A stretch of 64,000 nt of DNA from Bradyrhizobium jicamae (lineage in GTDB: Bacteria; Pseudomonadota; Alphaproteobacteria; Rhizobiales; Xanthobacteraceae), in assembly GCF_018130695.1 (NCBI RefSeq), contig NZ_JAFCJX010000020.1, forward strand, positions 62,001-126,000, in the 5' to 3' direction. The notes beneath the pieces were generated by a model that worked only from the letters and a program-made list of their open reading frames with translations, was not told the DNA's origin and made no database searches. Within the stretch, counting starts at the first letter, position 1. Every line of letters starts with the position of its first letter. Made by a program: the position numbers and the translations under genes. Positions 41,060 through 50,735 of the stretch are shown here, in pieces.

Positions 41060-44000
41060 CTATGGCAGGGCCGCGTCCAGCGCGGGGGCCGAAATCTCCA
41101 TCATTTCAAGCGTTTCTGTCCACAACAGCGCGGCCCGGACCGGCGTCTGGGGATAAAGCCTGGAAAGCACCGCCCGGTACAGCGCGAGCTGCCTGACATA
41201 GCCGGGCGGGGCCTCGGCGGCGGCCGCCGGCGGGGCGTGGTTGGTCTTGAAATCGACGATCAAAACCTCCGACGGCGTCACCACCAGGCGGTCGATCTGG
41301 CCGGAGACCAGCGCCTTGGGTTGCCCCGGCCGTTCCAGCCGTCCGACGATCGAGACCTCGGCCTTGCTGCCCGGCGCGAACACTGCGGCAAAGCGCGGGT
41401 CGGCGATCAGGCTGAGCACCTGCTCCGCAAGCGCCGTGCGATCGTCTTCGTTCCAGCCATCGGCGTTGCGCGCGAGATAGCCCAGCGCGGCGTCGCGGCG
41501 TCGCTCGGCGGCGACATCGGGCAGCGATTGCAGCAGGCGATGCACGAGTGTGCCGCGCTGCAGGGCGCGGGCGCGCAGCGCCAGCGTCTCGCCGCTCGGC
41601 ACCTTGTGGCCGGCATCATCGGCGGGATCGGACGGACGCAGCATGTTGCCGGCCGCGCGCTCGGGTGACGCCATCGTGCGCAACCAGGTCGGCAGCTCGA
41701 CCGCTGGCGCCGCTGCTGTCGTAGCAGCGCCGGTGGTCGCGACGTCCTCGGGTCGCGAATAGCGCGTCACCTTGCCGGCAGGTGTCTCCAACTCCTCCAT
41801 CTGCAGCTCGGAATTGGCGAGGCCCCTGGTGATCAGATCGTACCAGGACGACTTCCGCACCGTGTTCATGTTGCCGGGCAGGCAGCCGCCGACCACGAGC
41901 CGGTCGGCGGCGCGGGTCATCGCGACATAGAGCAGGCGGCGGTATTCGTCCTCGGTATCGCCGAGCATCGCCTTGCGCGCGTCGGCGACATTGGGCGGGT
42001 CTTCCGCCTTCTTGCCGGCCCACACCACGACACCCGGAGCATGCGGGCCGGCATTGCCTTGCGGCAGGTTGATCAACCGCAGCCGCTGCGTATCCGAGGG
42101 CGAGGTCGTGGTGTCCACCAGGAAGACGACGGAGGATTCCAGGCCCTTGGCGCCGTGCACGGTCATCACGCGGACTTCGTCGCGCGAGATCTCCATGTCG
42201 CGCTTCACCTCGGTATCGGCAGCGCGCAGCCAGGCCACAAAGCCCTGCAGCGAGGCCGGCGCCTTGCGCTCATAGCTCAGTGCGAGCTCCAGAAATTCGT
42301 CGAGCGCGTCATTGGCCTCGTGGCCGAGCCGCCGCAGGATATGGGCGCGTCCGCCATCGCCGCCGAGCAGCCAGGCATAAAATGCAAACGGCGTCTCGAC
42401 GAGAAAGCGGCGCTCGCATTGTTCGAGGCGTTTGAGCACGGTCGCGAAGCGCAGGTCTGCTGCAGCCCTCGCGCCGAGCGCATCGCGCAGCGATCCCTTT
42501 CGGTTCCAGGCGAGATCGTACAGATCGTCATCGGTCAGGCCGAACAGCGGGCTCTTCAGCGCCACCGCGAGCGCCAGATCGTCCTGCGGCAGCAGCAGCG
42601 CATCGGCGAGGTTCATCAAATCGATGATCGCGATGTGTTCGGTAAGCTTGAGGCGGTCGGCGCCGGCGACCGGGATATTGGCGTGCTTCAGCGCCTGGAT
42701 CACCGCATCGAACGCATTGCCGCGCCGGCGCACCAGGATCAGCATGTCGCCATAACGCAGCGGCCGCCGCGCGCCTTCGCTGCCGGTCATGGTGCCGCTC
42801 TCGACCAGCCGCTTGATCTCGGCCTGGATGCGCTTTGCGAGCTTCACCTCCGGACTAGTCACGGAGACGCCGTCGAATGGCGCGCGCCAGCCCTCGATGT
42901 CCAGGCGGTCGTCGGCAACTGCGAGATCCCAGAGTTCGATCAGGCTCGGCCCGGCATCTTCGAGCGCGTGATGGAGAGGATGGACAGTATCGGCGTGGAT
43001 GCTTCGAAAAATTTCAGGTTCCCGGAATACCTGATCGACTGAATGAAGGATCGCCGGTCCCGAACGGAATGAATAGTTGAACGATACCGGGTCGAACTTC
43101 AGTCCGGCCCCCTCAAACTTTCTCTTCAAATCGCTCCGACGCAGGTCGAACTCTCGCGGTTCGGCGCCCTGGAACGAGAAGATCGACTGTTTCTCGTCGC
43201 CGACCGCGAACACCGTGCGCACCAGGGCGTCACGCGCGCCGGCGCCGGAGGTGAATTCGGAGATGATGTGCGCGACAATGTCCCATTGCCGGGGGCTGGT
43301 GTCCTGCGCCTCGTCGATCAGCACGTGGTCGACGCCGCGGTCGAGCTTGTAATGAACCCAGCCGGAGGAAACGCGGTCGAGCATCGCCAGCGTCTTGTCG
43401 ATGAGGTCGTCATAGTCGAGCAGGCCGCGCTCGATTTTCTCGCGGCGGTAATGCGCGGCGGCCGCGGTCGCGATATGGATCAGCGCCTCGGTGCGGTCGC
43501 GGGTCGTGACGGCGCGACGTTTTGCGATCAATGGCGCGAGCCGGTCAATTTCCGCTTCGATGCGTCGGCCAGCAATCGCATTTTGCTTGATGAAGTTGTT
43601 CGTGATGACTGATGCTCGAGGGGAACGCTCGTCGGTGAGGAACACTCCAAGGTATTCATCGACCTGAGCGGCCCCGGTGAACATGAGTGCGCTACGCAAT
43701 CGAGCCGCCTGCTTCTGATCTGCCTTGCTGCTGGTTTCGAGCAGCGAGGCAGTCTCCAGCCAACTCGACCTTGGCAGGTTGGGACCGTCGACGATCGCGC
43801 GCTCGACATCCTCGATGCGATCCTCCGGAGAAACGCCGAGCGTCGCCGACATCTGCGCAGCGGCGGCGGCCGCACTGCCGGCGGCGTCGGTCCAGGCCAT
43901 GAAGTGATCGCGGCTGAGGCACGCCTCACGCACCACATCCTTGAAGGTGACGTCGGCGGCGTTCGCCATCGCCGTCATCAGCGCGCGGCCCGTGGCGCTG

Positions 44001-44530
44001 TCGGGATTGCGCGAGGCTTCCAGGAACACGGCGAGGTTGGCGCGCTCCATCATCTCGTTCTGGTCGCGATCGTCGAGCACCGCGAAGCGCGCCGGCACAT
44101 TGGCCTCGAACGGGAATTGCTGCAGCAGCCGCGTGCACAGCGCGTGGATGGTCTGTACCTTCAGCCCGCCCGGCGTCTCCAGCGCGCAGGCGAACAGTTT
44201 TCGCGCTTCTCTCCGCAGGTTTCTGGACGGATGCGGAATGCCGGCCTCCTTGATCGCGGCATCCAGTGCCGCATCGTCCAGCGTCACCCAATGGCCAAGC
44301 GTGGTGAAGACGCGCTCGGCCATGTTGGCGGCAGCGGCCTTGGTGAAGGTGATGCAGAGGATCTTTTCCGGCGCCACGCCTTCCAGCAGCAGGCGGATCA
44401 CGCGCTGCACCAGCACATGCGTCTTGCCCGAGCCGGCATTGGCCGACACGAAGGTCGACGCCTTCGGGTCGGACGCGCGCGCCTGCGCGTCGCGGACAGC
44501 GGGTGGAATCGGGCGGGGCGCTTTCACCAT
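41060..44530 (-). CDS. addA: double-strand break repair helicase-nuclease AddA
   Basis: A 1156-residue UvrD-type helicase/nuclease. Walker A SANAGSGKT is at residues 29-37 and ITFTKAAAANMAERV follows. Motif II is VLIDEAQDTSPRQW and motif III has FAVGDEKQSIFSFQGAE. Late motifs include VMTVHGAKGLE and YVAMTRAADRL. The C-terminal RecB-like nuclease motif is VLIVDFKTNH. With AddB it resects double-strand ends for RecA. The ATG overlaps the addB stop by seven bases; the longer upstream frame is within addB. Confidence 0.96.
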   Translation of the reverse strand: MVKAPRPIPPAVRDAQARASDPKASTFVSANAGSGKTHVLVQRVIRLLLEGVAPEKILCITFTKAAAANMAERVFTTLGHWVTLDDAALDAAIKEAGIPHPSRNLRREARKLFACALETPGGLKVQTIHALCTRLLQQFPFEANVPARFAVLDDRDQNEMMERANLAVFLEASRNPDSATGRALMTAMANAADVTFKDVVREACLSRDHFMAWTDAAGSAAAAAAQMSATLGVSPEDRIEDVERAIVDGPNLPRSSWLETASLLETSSKADQKQAARLRSALMFTGAAQVDEYLGVFLTDERSPRASVITNNFIKQNAIAGRRIEAEIDRLAPLIAKRRAVTTRDRTEALIHIATAAAAHYRREKIERGLLDYDDLIDKTLAMLDRVSSGWVHYKLDRGVDHVLIDEAQDTSPRQWDIVAHIISEFTSGAGARDALVRTVFAVGDEKQSIFSFQGAEPREFDLRRSDLKRKFEGAGLKFDPVSFNYSFRSGPAILHSVDQVFREPEIFRSIHADTVHPLHHALEDAGPSLIELWDLAVADDRLDIEGWRAPFDGVSVTSPEVKLAKRIQAEIKRLVESGTMTGSEGARRPLRYGDMLILVRRRGNAFDAVIQALKHANIPVAGADRLKLTEHIAIIDLMNLADALLLPQDDLALAVALKSPLFGLTDDDLYDLAWNRKGSLRDALGARAAADLRFATVLKRLEQCERRFLVETPFAFYAWLLGGDGGRAHILRRLGHEANDALDEFLELALSYERKAPASLQGFVAWLRAADTEVKRDMEISRDEVRVMTVHGAKGLESSVVFLVDTTTSPSDTQRLRLINLPQGNAGPHAPGVVVWAGKKAEDPPNVADARKAMLGDTEDEYRRLLYVAMTRAADRLVVGGCLPGNMNTVRKSSWYDLITRGLANSELQMEELETPAGKVTRYSRPEDVATTGAATTAAAPAVELPTWLRTMASPERAAGNMLRPSDPADDAGHKVPSGETLALRARALQRGTLVHRLLQSLPDVAAERRRDAALGYLARNADGWNEDDRTALAEQVLSLIADPRFAAVFAPGSKAEVSIVGRLERPGQPKALVSGQIDRLVVTPSEVLIVDFKTNHAPPAAAAEAPPGYVRQLALYRAVLSRLYPQTPVRAALLWTETLEMMEISAPALDAALP

Positions 44531-47500
44531 TCCTCGATCCCCAGGCCGCCGGCCGCGGACCATTCCTTGATTCGCGCGAGGTCGTCGTAGCTGCCGTAGC
44601 GATTGGCCCACATCGACAGGTTCAGCGAAGTATACGGCTGCTGCGGATCGTCGAAGGCGCGGATCAGCGCTTCCAGCTTGAGGCGCGCGCTGTCGGCGGC
44701 TTCGTCCGGCCGCTGCGGCGTGTCGTTGGTGCGGATCTTCAATTCCAGCGTCCGGTGCTCGCCCGGCGGATTGTTGCCGCTCAACCGAACGTAAGCGAGT
44801 TCGCCGACCGAGGCGCCGGCCGGGATCTCCTTGAAGCCGCCCTCGCGCAGGATCGCGGCCTCCAGCGTCAGCTGCGGCGACAGCCCCATGCGGACCTGCT
44901 TGCCGGTCGGCGGCTGGCCGGTCTTGTAATCGAGGATCGCGTAGCTGCCGTCCTGCCGTAGCTCGATGCGATCGGCGCGGGCGGAGAGGATGAAGGTGCG
45001 CTTGCCGTCGAGGGGGATGCCGATCTCGCCGCGGATCTCGGCGTCGAGCTTGTGGATGTCGCCGCGGCGCACCTGCTCCCATTCGGCAAACCAGGTGGCG
45101 ATGCGCTGGAAGCGCGGCCACCACAGCGCGCGCGCCTCCGGCCGCTCCATCAGCGGCGCAAAGTGCTTTCCGCCGATCTCGCGCAGCGTCTGCGCGACAT
45201 TGTCGGGCAGCGCGTCGGCGAATCTTTCCGTGAACTCGCCGAGCGAATTGTGGATCGCCGAGCCCCGATCCGCCGCCGACAGCGGCATGTCGACGGGATC
45301 GAGCGGATCGAGCTTGAGGATGTACTTTGCGAAGATCGTGTAGGGGTCGCGCAGCCAGTCCTCGATCGCGGTCACCGACATCTTCAGCGGCCGCGTCGCG
45401 CGCGGCGGCCGCGGCTCCGGCTGCTTGACCGGTTCGACCCGAGACGGCCGATCGAGCTCGGCGGCGTATTGCACATATTTTTCGCCGAGGGCCTTGGCGG
45501 CGTCCCAGCGCTCGTCGCCGGCGACGGCTTCCAGCCGGTGCAGGAAGCGCGAGGCCACCGCCGGCGCGCCGCCGACCTTGGCGGCATGGGTGAGGATCAC
45601 CTCGTCATGGCCGAGCAGCTGCGCAAAGTCGTGCGCGGAGAGGCCGATGCGGCGCTCGGGCAGATCGAGGCCGAGCTCATGGCGCATCGGCCGGCTCAGC
45701 CAGGGATCGATCCGCGGCGCCGGCGGCCAGACGCCCTCGACAAGGCCGCCGAGGATGATGCGATCGGATTCGGTGAGACGCGCTTCGAGCTGGCCGTAGA
45801 TGTTGAGCTGCGCCCGCGCCGATTCCGGACGCCGCACCATGCGGTCGGCAAACGCGGTCTGGAACACGTCGGGATAATCGGCGAGCGGCGTCATCAGCCC
45901 GCTGACCTGCTGCTTGGCGAGGAGATCGTCGAACGCGGCGGCCAGCGCCATGCCGGCGCGCTCCTCGAACGCCACGGGAATCCCGTGCTGGTCGCTGGAG
46001 AGCGCCACCAGCACCTCGCGATGGCGCGCGGCGAGCTCGGCGAAATCATGCGGCCGGGTGGTCGAGATGTTTTCCAGCGGCGTCAGCGCCGCCTGCAATT
46101 TCGCGATCAGCGTTTCGGCTTGATTGAGGTCTTCGTCGCGCAGCCTGGCGCGTTGCTCCAGCGCATGCACGGAGGAGAGCTCGCCGCTGCGCATCTTTTT
46201 GAGCTCGGCGCGGAAGCGTGCGAAGTCGCGCGCGAGTCCCGCGCCACCGGGTTGCGGACGCGTGCCGCGGAGAACGGCAAGTTCCAGCACCTCGATCGCG
46301 CGCTTGAGGGCGCGGTGCGAGCCGCCGAGCCGGAACAGCGGATGCTTGAGCAGCGCGAGCAATGTCGGCGGTTCGAGCCCGCGTGCCGCGGCTTCTGCAG
46401 CAAGGCGCGCAAACACGCCGGCCGGCGTTTCCATCAACGCGTCACCGCCGGAATCGTCGAATTCGAGATTCCACCGCGTCAGCGATGCCATCACCCGCCG
46501 CGCCAACGCGCGGTCGGGCGTCACCAGCGCGGCCGATTTGCCGAGATGCCGCGCCTCGCGCATCGCGACTGCGATCGCCAGCGCCTCCATCTCGGGATTG
46601 GGCGCTTCGACAACGGCGAGATTGGCCATGCCGGCGGAGATTCGCGCGACGATCTCCGGCCGCTCCAGGCGGTCGTGCCACTCGGCAGTCGCGGTCGAGG
46701 GCCGCATCGTTTCCGATACCAGCACTTCGCGCCCGAGCGGTGCATGTTCGGCCAGCAGCTCGACATCGCGTCGCTTGATGCCGAAGCGGTCGAGCAGCGC
46801 ATGCATCGCGAATTGCGGATGGTTCGAGGACGGCGGTGTGGTGAAGCGCCCCTCGGCGTTGCGTTCGCCGCCGATCGTGTCCCAGGATTCGTCGTCGAGA
46901 TCGGTATCGAGGCCAGGCAGCACGACCGCGCCATTCGAGAGCTTTGCAACCACATGCAGGAATTTTGCGGTGGCCGGCATCGAACCGGTCGAGCCGGCTG
47001 CGATCACCGGGCCTGGATGATGCGCGGTCAGCCGCTTCGCTTCAGCGTCGATCAACAAATCGCGCCGCGCCGCCGGTTCGATCCGGCCGATCTCGGCCAG
47101 ATGGTTCGGCCATGCTTGGCGGGCGATGCGCAGGAAATCGAGCGAGTGCTGCCAGTATTTGTCGAGCTGGTCCGGCACGATCCGGTCGAGCGCGTTCCAG
47201 TCGACGCCGCGCGTCACCATGTCGTCCATCAGACGCGCGAGGTCGCCGGCGAGCTGCAGTGTCGAGGCGGGGCCGCCGACCACCAGGGGCGAGGACACCG
47301 GCGTCCGCGACCAGGCCGCGACCAGATGCGCCAGGGTCAGCCGGCGTTCCAGCTCTGCCATTCGTGGCGGGATGTCGAGCGATGTCGTGCCGCCGACCGC
47401 GTCGGATTGCTCGGCGAAGGCAAGCTCGTCCTCGTCGATATCGCCGAGCGCGACGATTCGCGGCAGCACCGCGGCATCCGTATCGAGCACGTCGAGGAAG

Positions 47501-47670
47501 ATTTCGCGCGCCAGCCGTCCGGCGCGGCGGGTCGGCAGATAGAGTGTGGCCTGTGCGAGTTTCGCGGGATCCTGCCGCGCCGCGAATCCGTCCACCAGCC
47601 GGCCATCGACCAGCGCCGAGATGACGGTACGCAGGAACGGCGCTGAAACTGGAACGCTGAAAACACGCAT
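44524..47670 (-). CDS. addB: double-strand break repair protein AddB
   Basis: A 1048-residue protein. The N-terminal part looks like a UvrD-type helicase with a lost Walker A; it contains PTRRAGRLAREIFLD and IVALGDIDEDELAFAEQ. The C-terminal PD-(D/E)xK nuclease motif is YAILDYKTGQPPTGKQ near residue 910. No four-Cys iron-sulphur ligand set as in Bacillus AddB is visible, which fits the alphaproteobacterial type. It partners with AddA, encoded in overlap. The first gene of a unit with the preceding MurU-like gene in the same direction. Confidence 0.94.
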   Translation of the reverse strand: MRVFSVPVSAPFLRTVISALVDGRLVDGFAARQDPAKLAQATLYLPTRRAGRLAREIFLDVLDTDAAVLPRIVALGDIDEDELAFAEQSDAVGGTTSLDIPPRMAELERRLTLAHLVAAWSRTPVSSPLVVGGPASTLQLAGDLARLMDDMVTRGVDWNALDRIVPDQLDKYWQHSLDFLRIARQAWPNHLAEIGRIEPAARRDLLIDAEAKRLTAHHPGPVIAAGSTGSMPATAKFLHVVAKLSNGAVVLPGLDTDLDDESWDTIGGERNAEGRFTTPPSSNHPQFAMHALLDRFGIKRRDVELLAEHAPLGREVLVSETMRPSTATAEWHDRLERPEIVARISAGMANLAVVEAPNPEMEALAIAVAMREARHLGKSAALVTPDRALARRVMASLTRWNLEFDDSGGDALMETPAGVFARLAAEAAARGLEPPTLLALLKHPLFRLGGSHRALKRAIEVLELAVLRGTRPQPGGAGLARDFARFRAELKKMRSGELSSVHALEQRARLRDEDLNQAETLIAKLQAALTPLENISTTRPHDFAELAARHREVLVALSSDQHGIPVAFEERAGMALAAAFDDLLAKQQVSGLMTPLADYPDVFQTAFADRMVRRPESARAQLNIYGQLEARLTESDRIILGGLVEGVWPPAPRIDPWLSRPMRHELGLDLPERRIGLSAHDFAQLLGHDEVILTHAAKVGGAPAVASRFLHRLEAVAGDERWDAAKALGEKYVQYAAELDRPSRVEPVKQPEPRPPRATRPLKMSVTAIEDWLRDPYTIFAKYILKLDPLDPVDMPLSAADRGSAIHNSLGEFTERFADALPDNVAQTLREIGGKHFAPLMERPEARALWWPRFQRIATWFAEWEQVRRGDIHKLDAEIRGEIGIPLDGKRTFILSARADRIELRQDGSYAILDYKTGQPPTGKQVRMGLSPQLTLEAAILREGGFKEIPAGASVGELAYVRLSGNNPPGEHRTLELKIRTNDTPQRPDEAADSARLKLEALIRAFDDPQQPYTSLNLSMWANRYGSYDDLARIKEWSAAGGLGIEEW

Positions 47671-47707
47671 GGGCGGCCTGATTCGGGATCAGGGCGCAAT
47701 ATAGCCC

Positions 47708-47815
47708 CACTGTCGTCATCCGCGCATGCGGGTGACCCAGTATTCCAGAGGCAGTGGTGTTTGATCCGAGGGGCCGCGGCGTACTGGGTGCCCCGCCTTC
47801 GCGGGGTATGACAGC
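47708..47815. repeat. dispersed repeat (family F) between addB and the nucleotidyltransferase gene
   Basis: Starts TGTCGTCATCCGCGCATGCGGGTGACCCAGTA and ends with TACTGGGTGCCCCGCCTTCGCGGGGTATGACA; inverted CCCAGTA/TACTGGG arms enclose about 45 bp, and each end holds a smaller hairpin. Non-coding. Confidence 0.75.
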
Positions 47816-47829
47816 GGAGCGTGAGGCGC

Positions 47830-48573
47830 TTACGCCACGCTCTCCAGATACGCCTCTTCCGCGGCCTGGACCGCGTCGGGGGTTCCGACATGCATCCAGA
47901 CGCCGTCGAGCCGCAGGCCGAACAGCCGCTCCTGCTCGTTGGCGCGGTCGAACATCTTGGTCAGCGAGAACTCGCCCGCGGGCGCATCGGCAAACAGCGC
48001 CGGCGACATGATCGCTGCACCCGCATAGACGAACGGCACCACCTGGTTTTCCCGGCGTTTGCGGAGCGCGCCATCGGGCAGCATCGAATAGTCGCCGCGG
48101 CCGCTATAGCCGATGCTGGAGGTGGTCGGCGCCATCAGCAGCAGGATGTCCATCCGCGCGGGATCGAAGGCTTCGGCGAGCCGCGCCAGGTTGGAGCGCA
48201 CGCCGTCGATCCACATCGTGTCGGCGTTGAGATGGAAGAACGGGGTGTCGCCAAGCAGCGGCAGCGCCTTCACGACCGCGCCGCCGGTGCCGAGCACCTG
48301 GTCGCGCTCGTCGGAGATGATCACGCGCGGGCGGCTGCGGGTCTTGACGTGCTCGATGATCTGGTCGGGCAGATAGTGCACGTTCACGACAGCCTCGGTG
48401 ACCCCGGCGCCGGCGAGCTTGTCGAGGACATGGTCGAGCAGCGGCTGGCCGGCCACGCTGACCAGTGGCTTCGGTCTGGTGTTGGTCAGCGGGCGCATCC
48501 GCACGCCGAGACCGGCGGCGAGCACCATGGCTTTGTGGGGGGTGACGGGCATCTTCAGGAGGGTCTCGGTCAT
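47830..48573 (-). CDS. murU: MurU/mannose-1-phosphate guanylyltransferase-type nucleotidyltransferase
   Basis: A 247-residue sugar nucleotidyltransferase. MVLAAGLGVRMRPLTNTRPKPLV (residues 16-38) is the NTP-binding signature, with LGTGGAVVKALPLLG and HLNADTMW for sugar and metal binding. Next to an AmgK-type kinase it best fits MurU, which makes UDP-MurNAc from MurNAc-1-P in cell-wall recycling. Mannose-1-P guanylyltransferase is the alternative. Start MTETLLKMPV by family length. Confidence 0.85.
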   Translation of the reverse strand: MTETLLKMPVTPHKAMVLAAGLGVRMRPLTNTRPKPLVSVAGQPLLDHVLDKLAGAGVTEAVVNVHYLPDQIIEHVKTRSRPRVIISDERDQVLGTGGAVVKALPLLGDTPFFHLNADTMWIDGVRSNLARLAEAFDPARMDILLLMAPTTSSIGYSGRGDYSMLPDGALRKRRENQVVPFVYAGAAIMSPALFADAPAGEFSLTKMFDRANEQERLFGLRLDGVWMHVGTPDAVQAAEEAYLESVA

Positions 48574-48690
48574 GATGTCTCTGCGGCGCCGATCATAGCA
48601 CGGCGATTCGGCAAGCATATCGATCAGACGCCATAGTCATCGGACATGACGGCCGTGCGACGATAATGGGCAACGGGAAGCCTTTGTTTG

Positions 48691-48737
48691 AGCATGATCT
48701 GATCGGAAAACCGATGCTCACTTTTCCGGATCATGCT
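48691..48737. repeat. dispersed palindromic repeat, family A
   Basis: AGCATGATC ... GGAAAACCG ... CACTTTTCCGGATCATGCT, a copy of the repeat at 61298-61342 and, inverted, at 22659-22703. Confidence 0.85.
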
Positions 48738-48738
48738 C

Positions 48739-49062
48739 TTAGGCGTCGGCGGCTTGCGCGCCACGCCTGGCGTTTTTCTTCTTCTTGTCGCCCTGTTTCA
48801 GGAAATTGACGCCGATCTGGTCGCCGTTGACCCATGCCAGCTCGCAGCGGCGGTAGGCCAATCCTGTGGACGACAGCAGCAGGAAAAACTCTTTCAGATG
48901 CAGGCCCTCGACCGAGCCTTCGACCGTGAGCTTGGCGCCGCTCTCGGAGACGTCCTCCATCACGCAGTCGCGCCGCCAGGTGCCGTCGATGCCCATCATA
49001 TGCGCCGCGAAGCCGCGCTCGAATACGACCCGATCACCCTTGCGCCGCTCCGACGTCGCCAT
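48739..49062 (-). CDS. PilZ-domain protein
   Basis: A 107-residue single PilZ domain: RRKGDRVVFERG (RxxxR-type c-di-GMP motif at the start) and MEDVSESGAKL (D/NxSxxG motif). It likely binds cyclic di-GMP. A Lys-rich patch (QGDKKKKNARR) follows the fold. The start MATSERRKGDR is chosen by domain and the longer frame is intergenic. Lone PilZ proteins are common in Bradyrhizobium; targets cannot be read. Confidence 0.85.
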   Translation of the reverse strand: MATSERRKGDRVVFERGFAAHMMGIDGTWRRDCVMEDVSESGAKLTVEGSVEGLHLKEFFLLLSSTGLAYRRCELAWVNGDQIGVNFLKQGDKKKKNARRGAQAADA

Positions 49063-49151
49063 GGTCCGTCTATGCTCCCGATCCGCCGGCCCCATGGGCG
49101 GAGCACGGCCGGCGCAGTGTAGGAGAGGGATGGCTAACAACCGGTAAACCA

Positions 49152-49203
49152 TAGCGTTTTCGAGCGAAGTGGATACCGGTTCGCGTCAAGAAAACGCGTC
49201 AAA
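49152..49203. repeat. dispersed palindromic repeat, family B
   Basis: AGCGTTTTCGAGCGAAGTGG ... CGGTTCGCGTCAAGAAAACGCGTCAAA, as at 37201-37252 and inverted at 57828-57873. Confidence 0.85.
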
Positions 49204-49211
49204 CAAGGAGT

Positions 49212-50735
49212 CTACCGAACCGGTGGTGGCACGTGGGCCTGATACCAGTCGCGGAAGCCTGATAGCGCCGGGTGGGCCAGCGACCGGTTGAGGTAGGTCC
49301 AGATCCGCGGCTGGTGCTTGAGATATTGCGGCTTCCCGTCACGCCGGTTGAGTCGGGCGAAGGTGCCGAGCAACCGCGTATTCCGCTGCGCCGACATGAT
49401 GGCATAGAGCTCGGCGAAGGCGGCCGGATCGAAGGTGTCATCGGTCGCGCGTCGCGCCTTGATGTAGCGGGTCAACAGCGAGAGCTCGAGCTGCTCGGGC
49501 ACGTCGATCCGCGCATCCTGCAGCAGCGACACCATGTCGTAGGCGGCCGGACCGAGCACCGCGTCCTGGAAGTCGATGATGCCGACACGCAGGATGCCGG
49601 TGCGCTCGGCGAGCCAGATGATGTTCGGCGAATGGAAGTCGCGCATCACCCAGGTCCGCGGCGCGGCCGCCGGCTTCTCCAGCAGCGTGCGCCACATCGC
49701 AAAGAATTCGTCGCGCAGTTCGTCGCTCGGCGTGACGCCGCGATCGGGCATGTACCATTCGAGCATCAGGCCGATCTCGATCAGCCAGGCGTCGATGTCG
49801 AACACGGGGATGTTGTAGATCGAATGCTGCGTCAGCGGCAGCTGCTCCGGCAACGTCTCGCGATGCAGCGCCGCTAGCATGTCGGTCGCGGCTTCATAAC
49901 GCTCGGCGATGGGCTGCGGCGGATCGCCTTCAATAACGCCGACACCGCCGAAATCCTCGGTGATGAGGAAGCCGGCGTCGAGATGGGTGTGCCGGATCGC
50001 AGGCGCCGAGAAGCCGTGCTTGCGCAGGCCGTTGCCGATGGCGACGAACGGCTTGACGTCCTCGGCGAGATGCACGGCGGCGCTGTAGGATCGTCCGTTG
50101 TAGATCGCAGCCCCATCGGGCCGCTTCGGCGAGTTCATCAGGATGACGCTGCCGTCATCGTTGCGCAGCCGCGCGTAGGAGCGCGTCGAGGCATCGCCCG
50201 GCATGCGCTCGCGCGCGGCGTCGAGGAAACCCGCGAGCTCGAGAAACTGGCGCAGCGTCTTCAGTCGTGAAACCTTTGCGGCGGATGTGCCGTGACCGGT
50301 GATCTCGGCGGCGCGCGCGGTCGATCCGAGCGCGGGACGATGGCTGAAGGCGATGTCGATGCGATCGGCAGGCAGCGCGTCGGGCGCGCGCTCCGGCCAT
50401 TCGATCAGCGCGACGATGCCGTCGGGCAATGGCGACAGCCCGATCTCCTCCAGCTCGCTCGCATCATTGATCCGGTAGAGATCGGCGTGGATGAGCGGGA
50501 ATGACGGAAGCTCGTAGCTCTGCGCCAGGGTGAAGGTCGGGCTCGGCACTTCCAGTTCGTCGTCGCCGGCGAGATAGCGGATCAGCGCGCGGGCGGATGC
50601 GGTCTTGCCGGCGCCGAGATCGCCGGACAGCGTGATGGTGTCGCCGGCGCCGATCAGGAGCGCGAGATCGGCCATCAGCTGCGCCGTCGCGGTTTCGTTC
50701 GCGAGCGGCACCGAGAATGTGGTCGGGGCGCTCAT
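49212..50735 (-). CDS. tsaE: TsaE-AmgK fusion: tRNA t6A ATPase and sugar kinase-like protein
   Basis: A 507-residue fusion. Residues 1-150 are TsaE: Walker A GDLGAGKT (38-45), VPSPTFTLAQSYE and HADLYRI. TsaE drives the TsaBD complex that makes N6-threonylcarbamoyl-adenosine on tRNA. Residues 160-507 are an AmgK/APH-type kinase: MPGDASTRSYARL (178-190), VMRDFHSPNII (363-373, Brenner motif) and GIIDFQDA (385-392). AmgK phosphorylates MurNAc/GlcNAc at the anomeric position, feeding MurU. The start overlaps the divL stop (ATGA, 50732-50735). Confidence 0.93.
   Translation of the reverse strand: MSAPTTFSVPLANETATAQLMADLALLIGAGDTITLSGDLGAGKTASARALIRYLAGDDELEVPSPTFTLAQSYELPSFPLIHADLYRINDASELEEIGLSPLPDGIVALIEWPERAPDALPADRIDIAFSHRPALGSTARAAEITGHGTSAAKVSRLKTLRQFLELAGFLDAARERMPGDASTRSYARLRNDDGSVILMNSPKRPDGAAIYNGRSYSAAVHLAEDVKPFVAIGNGLRKHGFSAPAIRHTHLDAGFLITEDFGGVGVIEGDPPQPIAERYEAATDMLAALHRETLPEQLPLTQHSIYNIPVFDIDAWLIEIGLMLEWYMPDRGVTPSDELRDEFFAMWRTLLEKPAAAPRTWVMRDFHSPNIIWLAERTGILRVGIIDFQDAVLGPAAYDMVSLLQDARIDVPEQLELSLLTRYIKARRATDDTFDPAAFAELYAIMSAQRNTRLLGTFARLNRRDGKPQYLKHQPRIWTYLNRSLAHPALSGFRDWYQAHVPPPVR

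Noticed and set aside
44528..45124. Longer N-terminus for addA
   Set aside because: It lies wholly inside addB in another frame and has no helicase similarity; the ATG overlapping the addB stop gives the normal AddA start.
45052..47646. 864-residue plus-strand frame
   Set aside because: Antisense shadow of addB with Arg/Gln/His-rich low-complexity translation.
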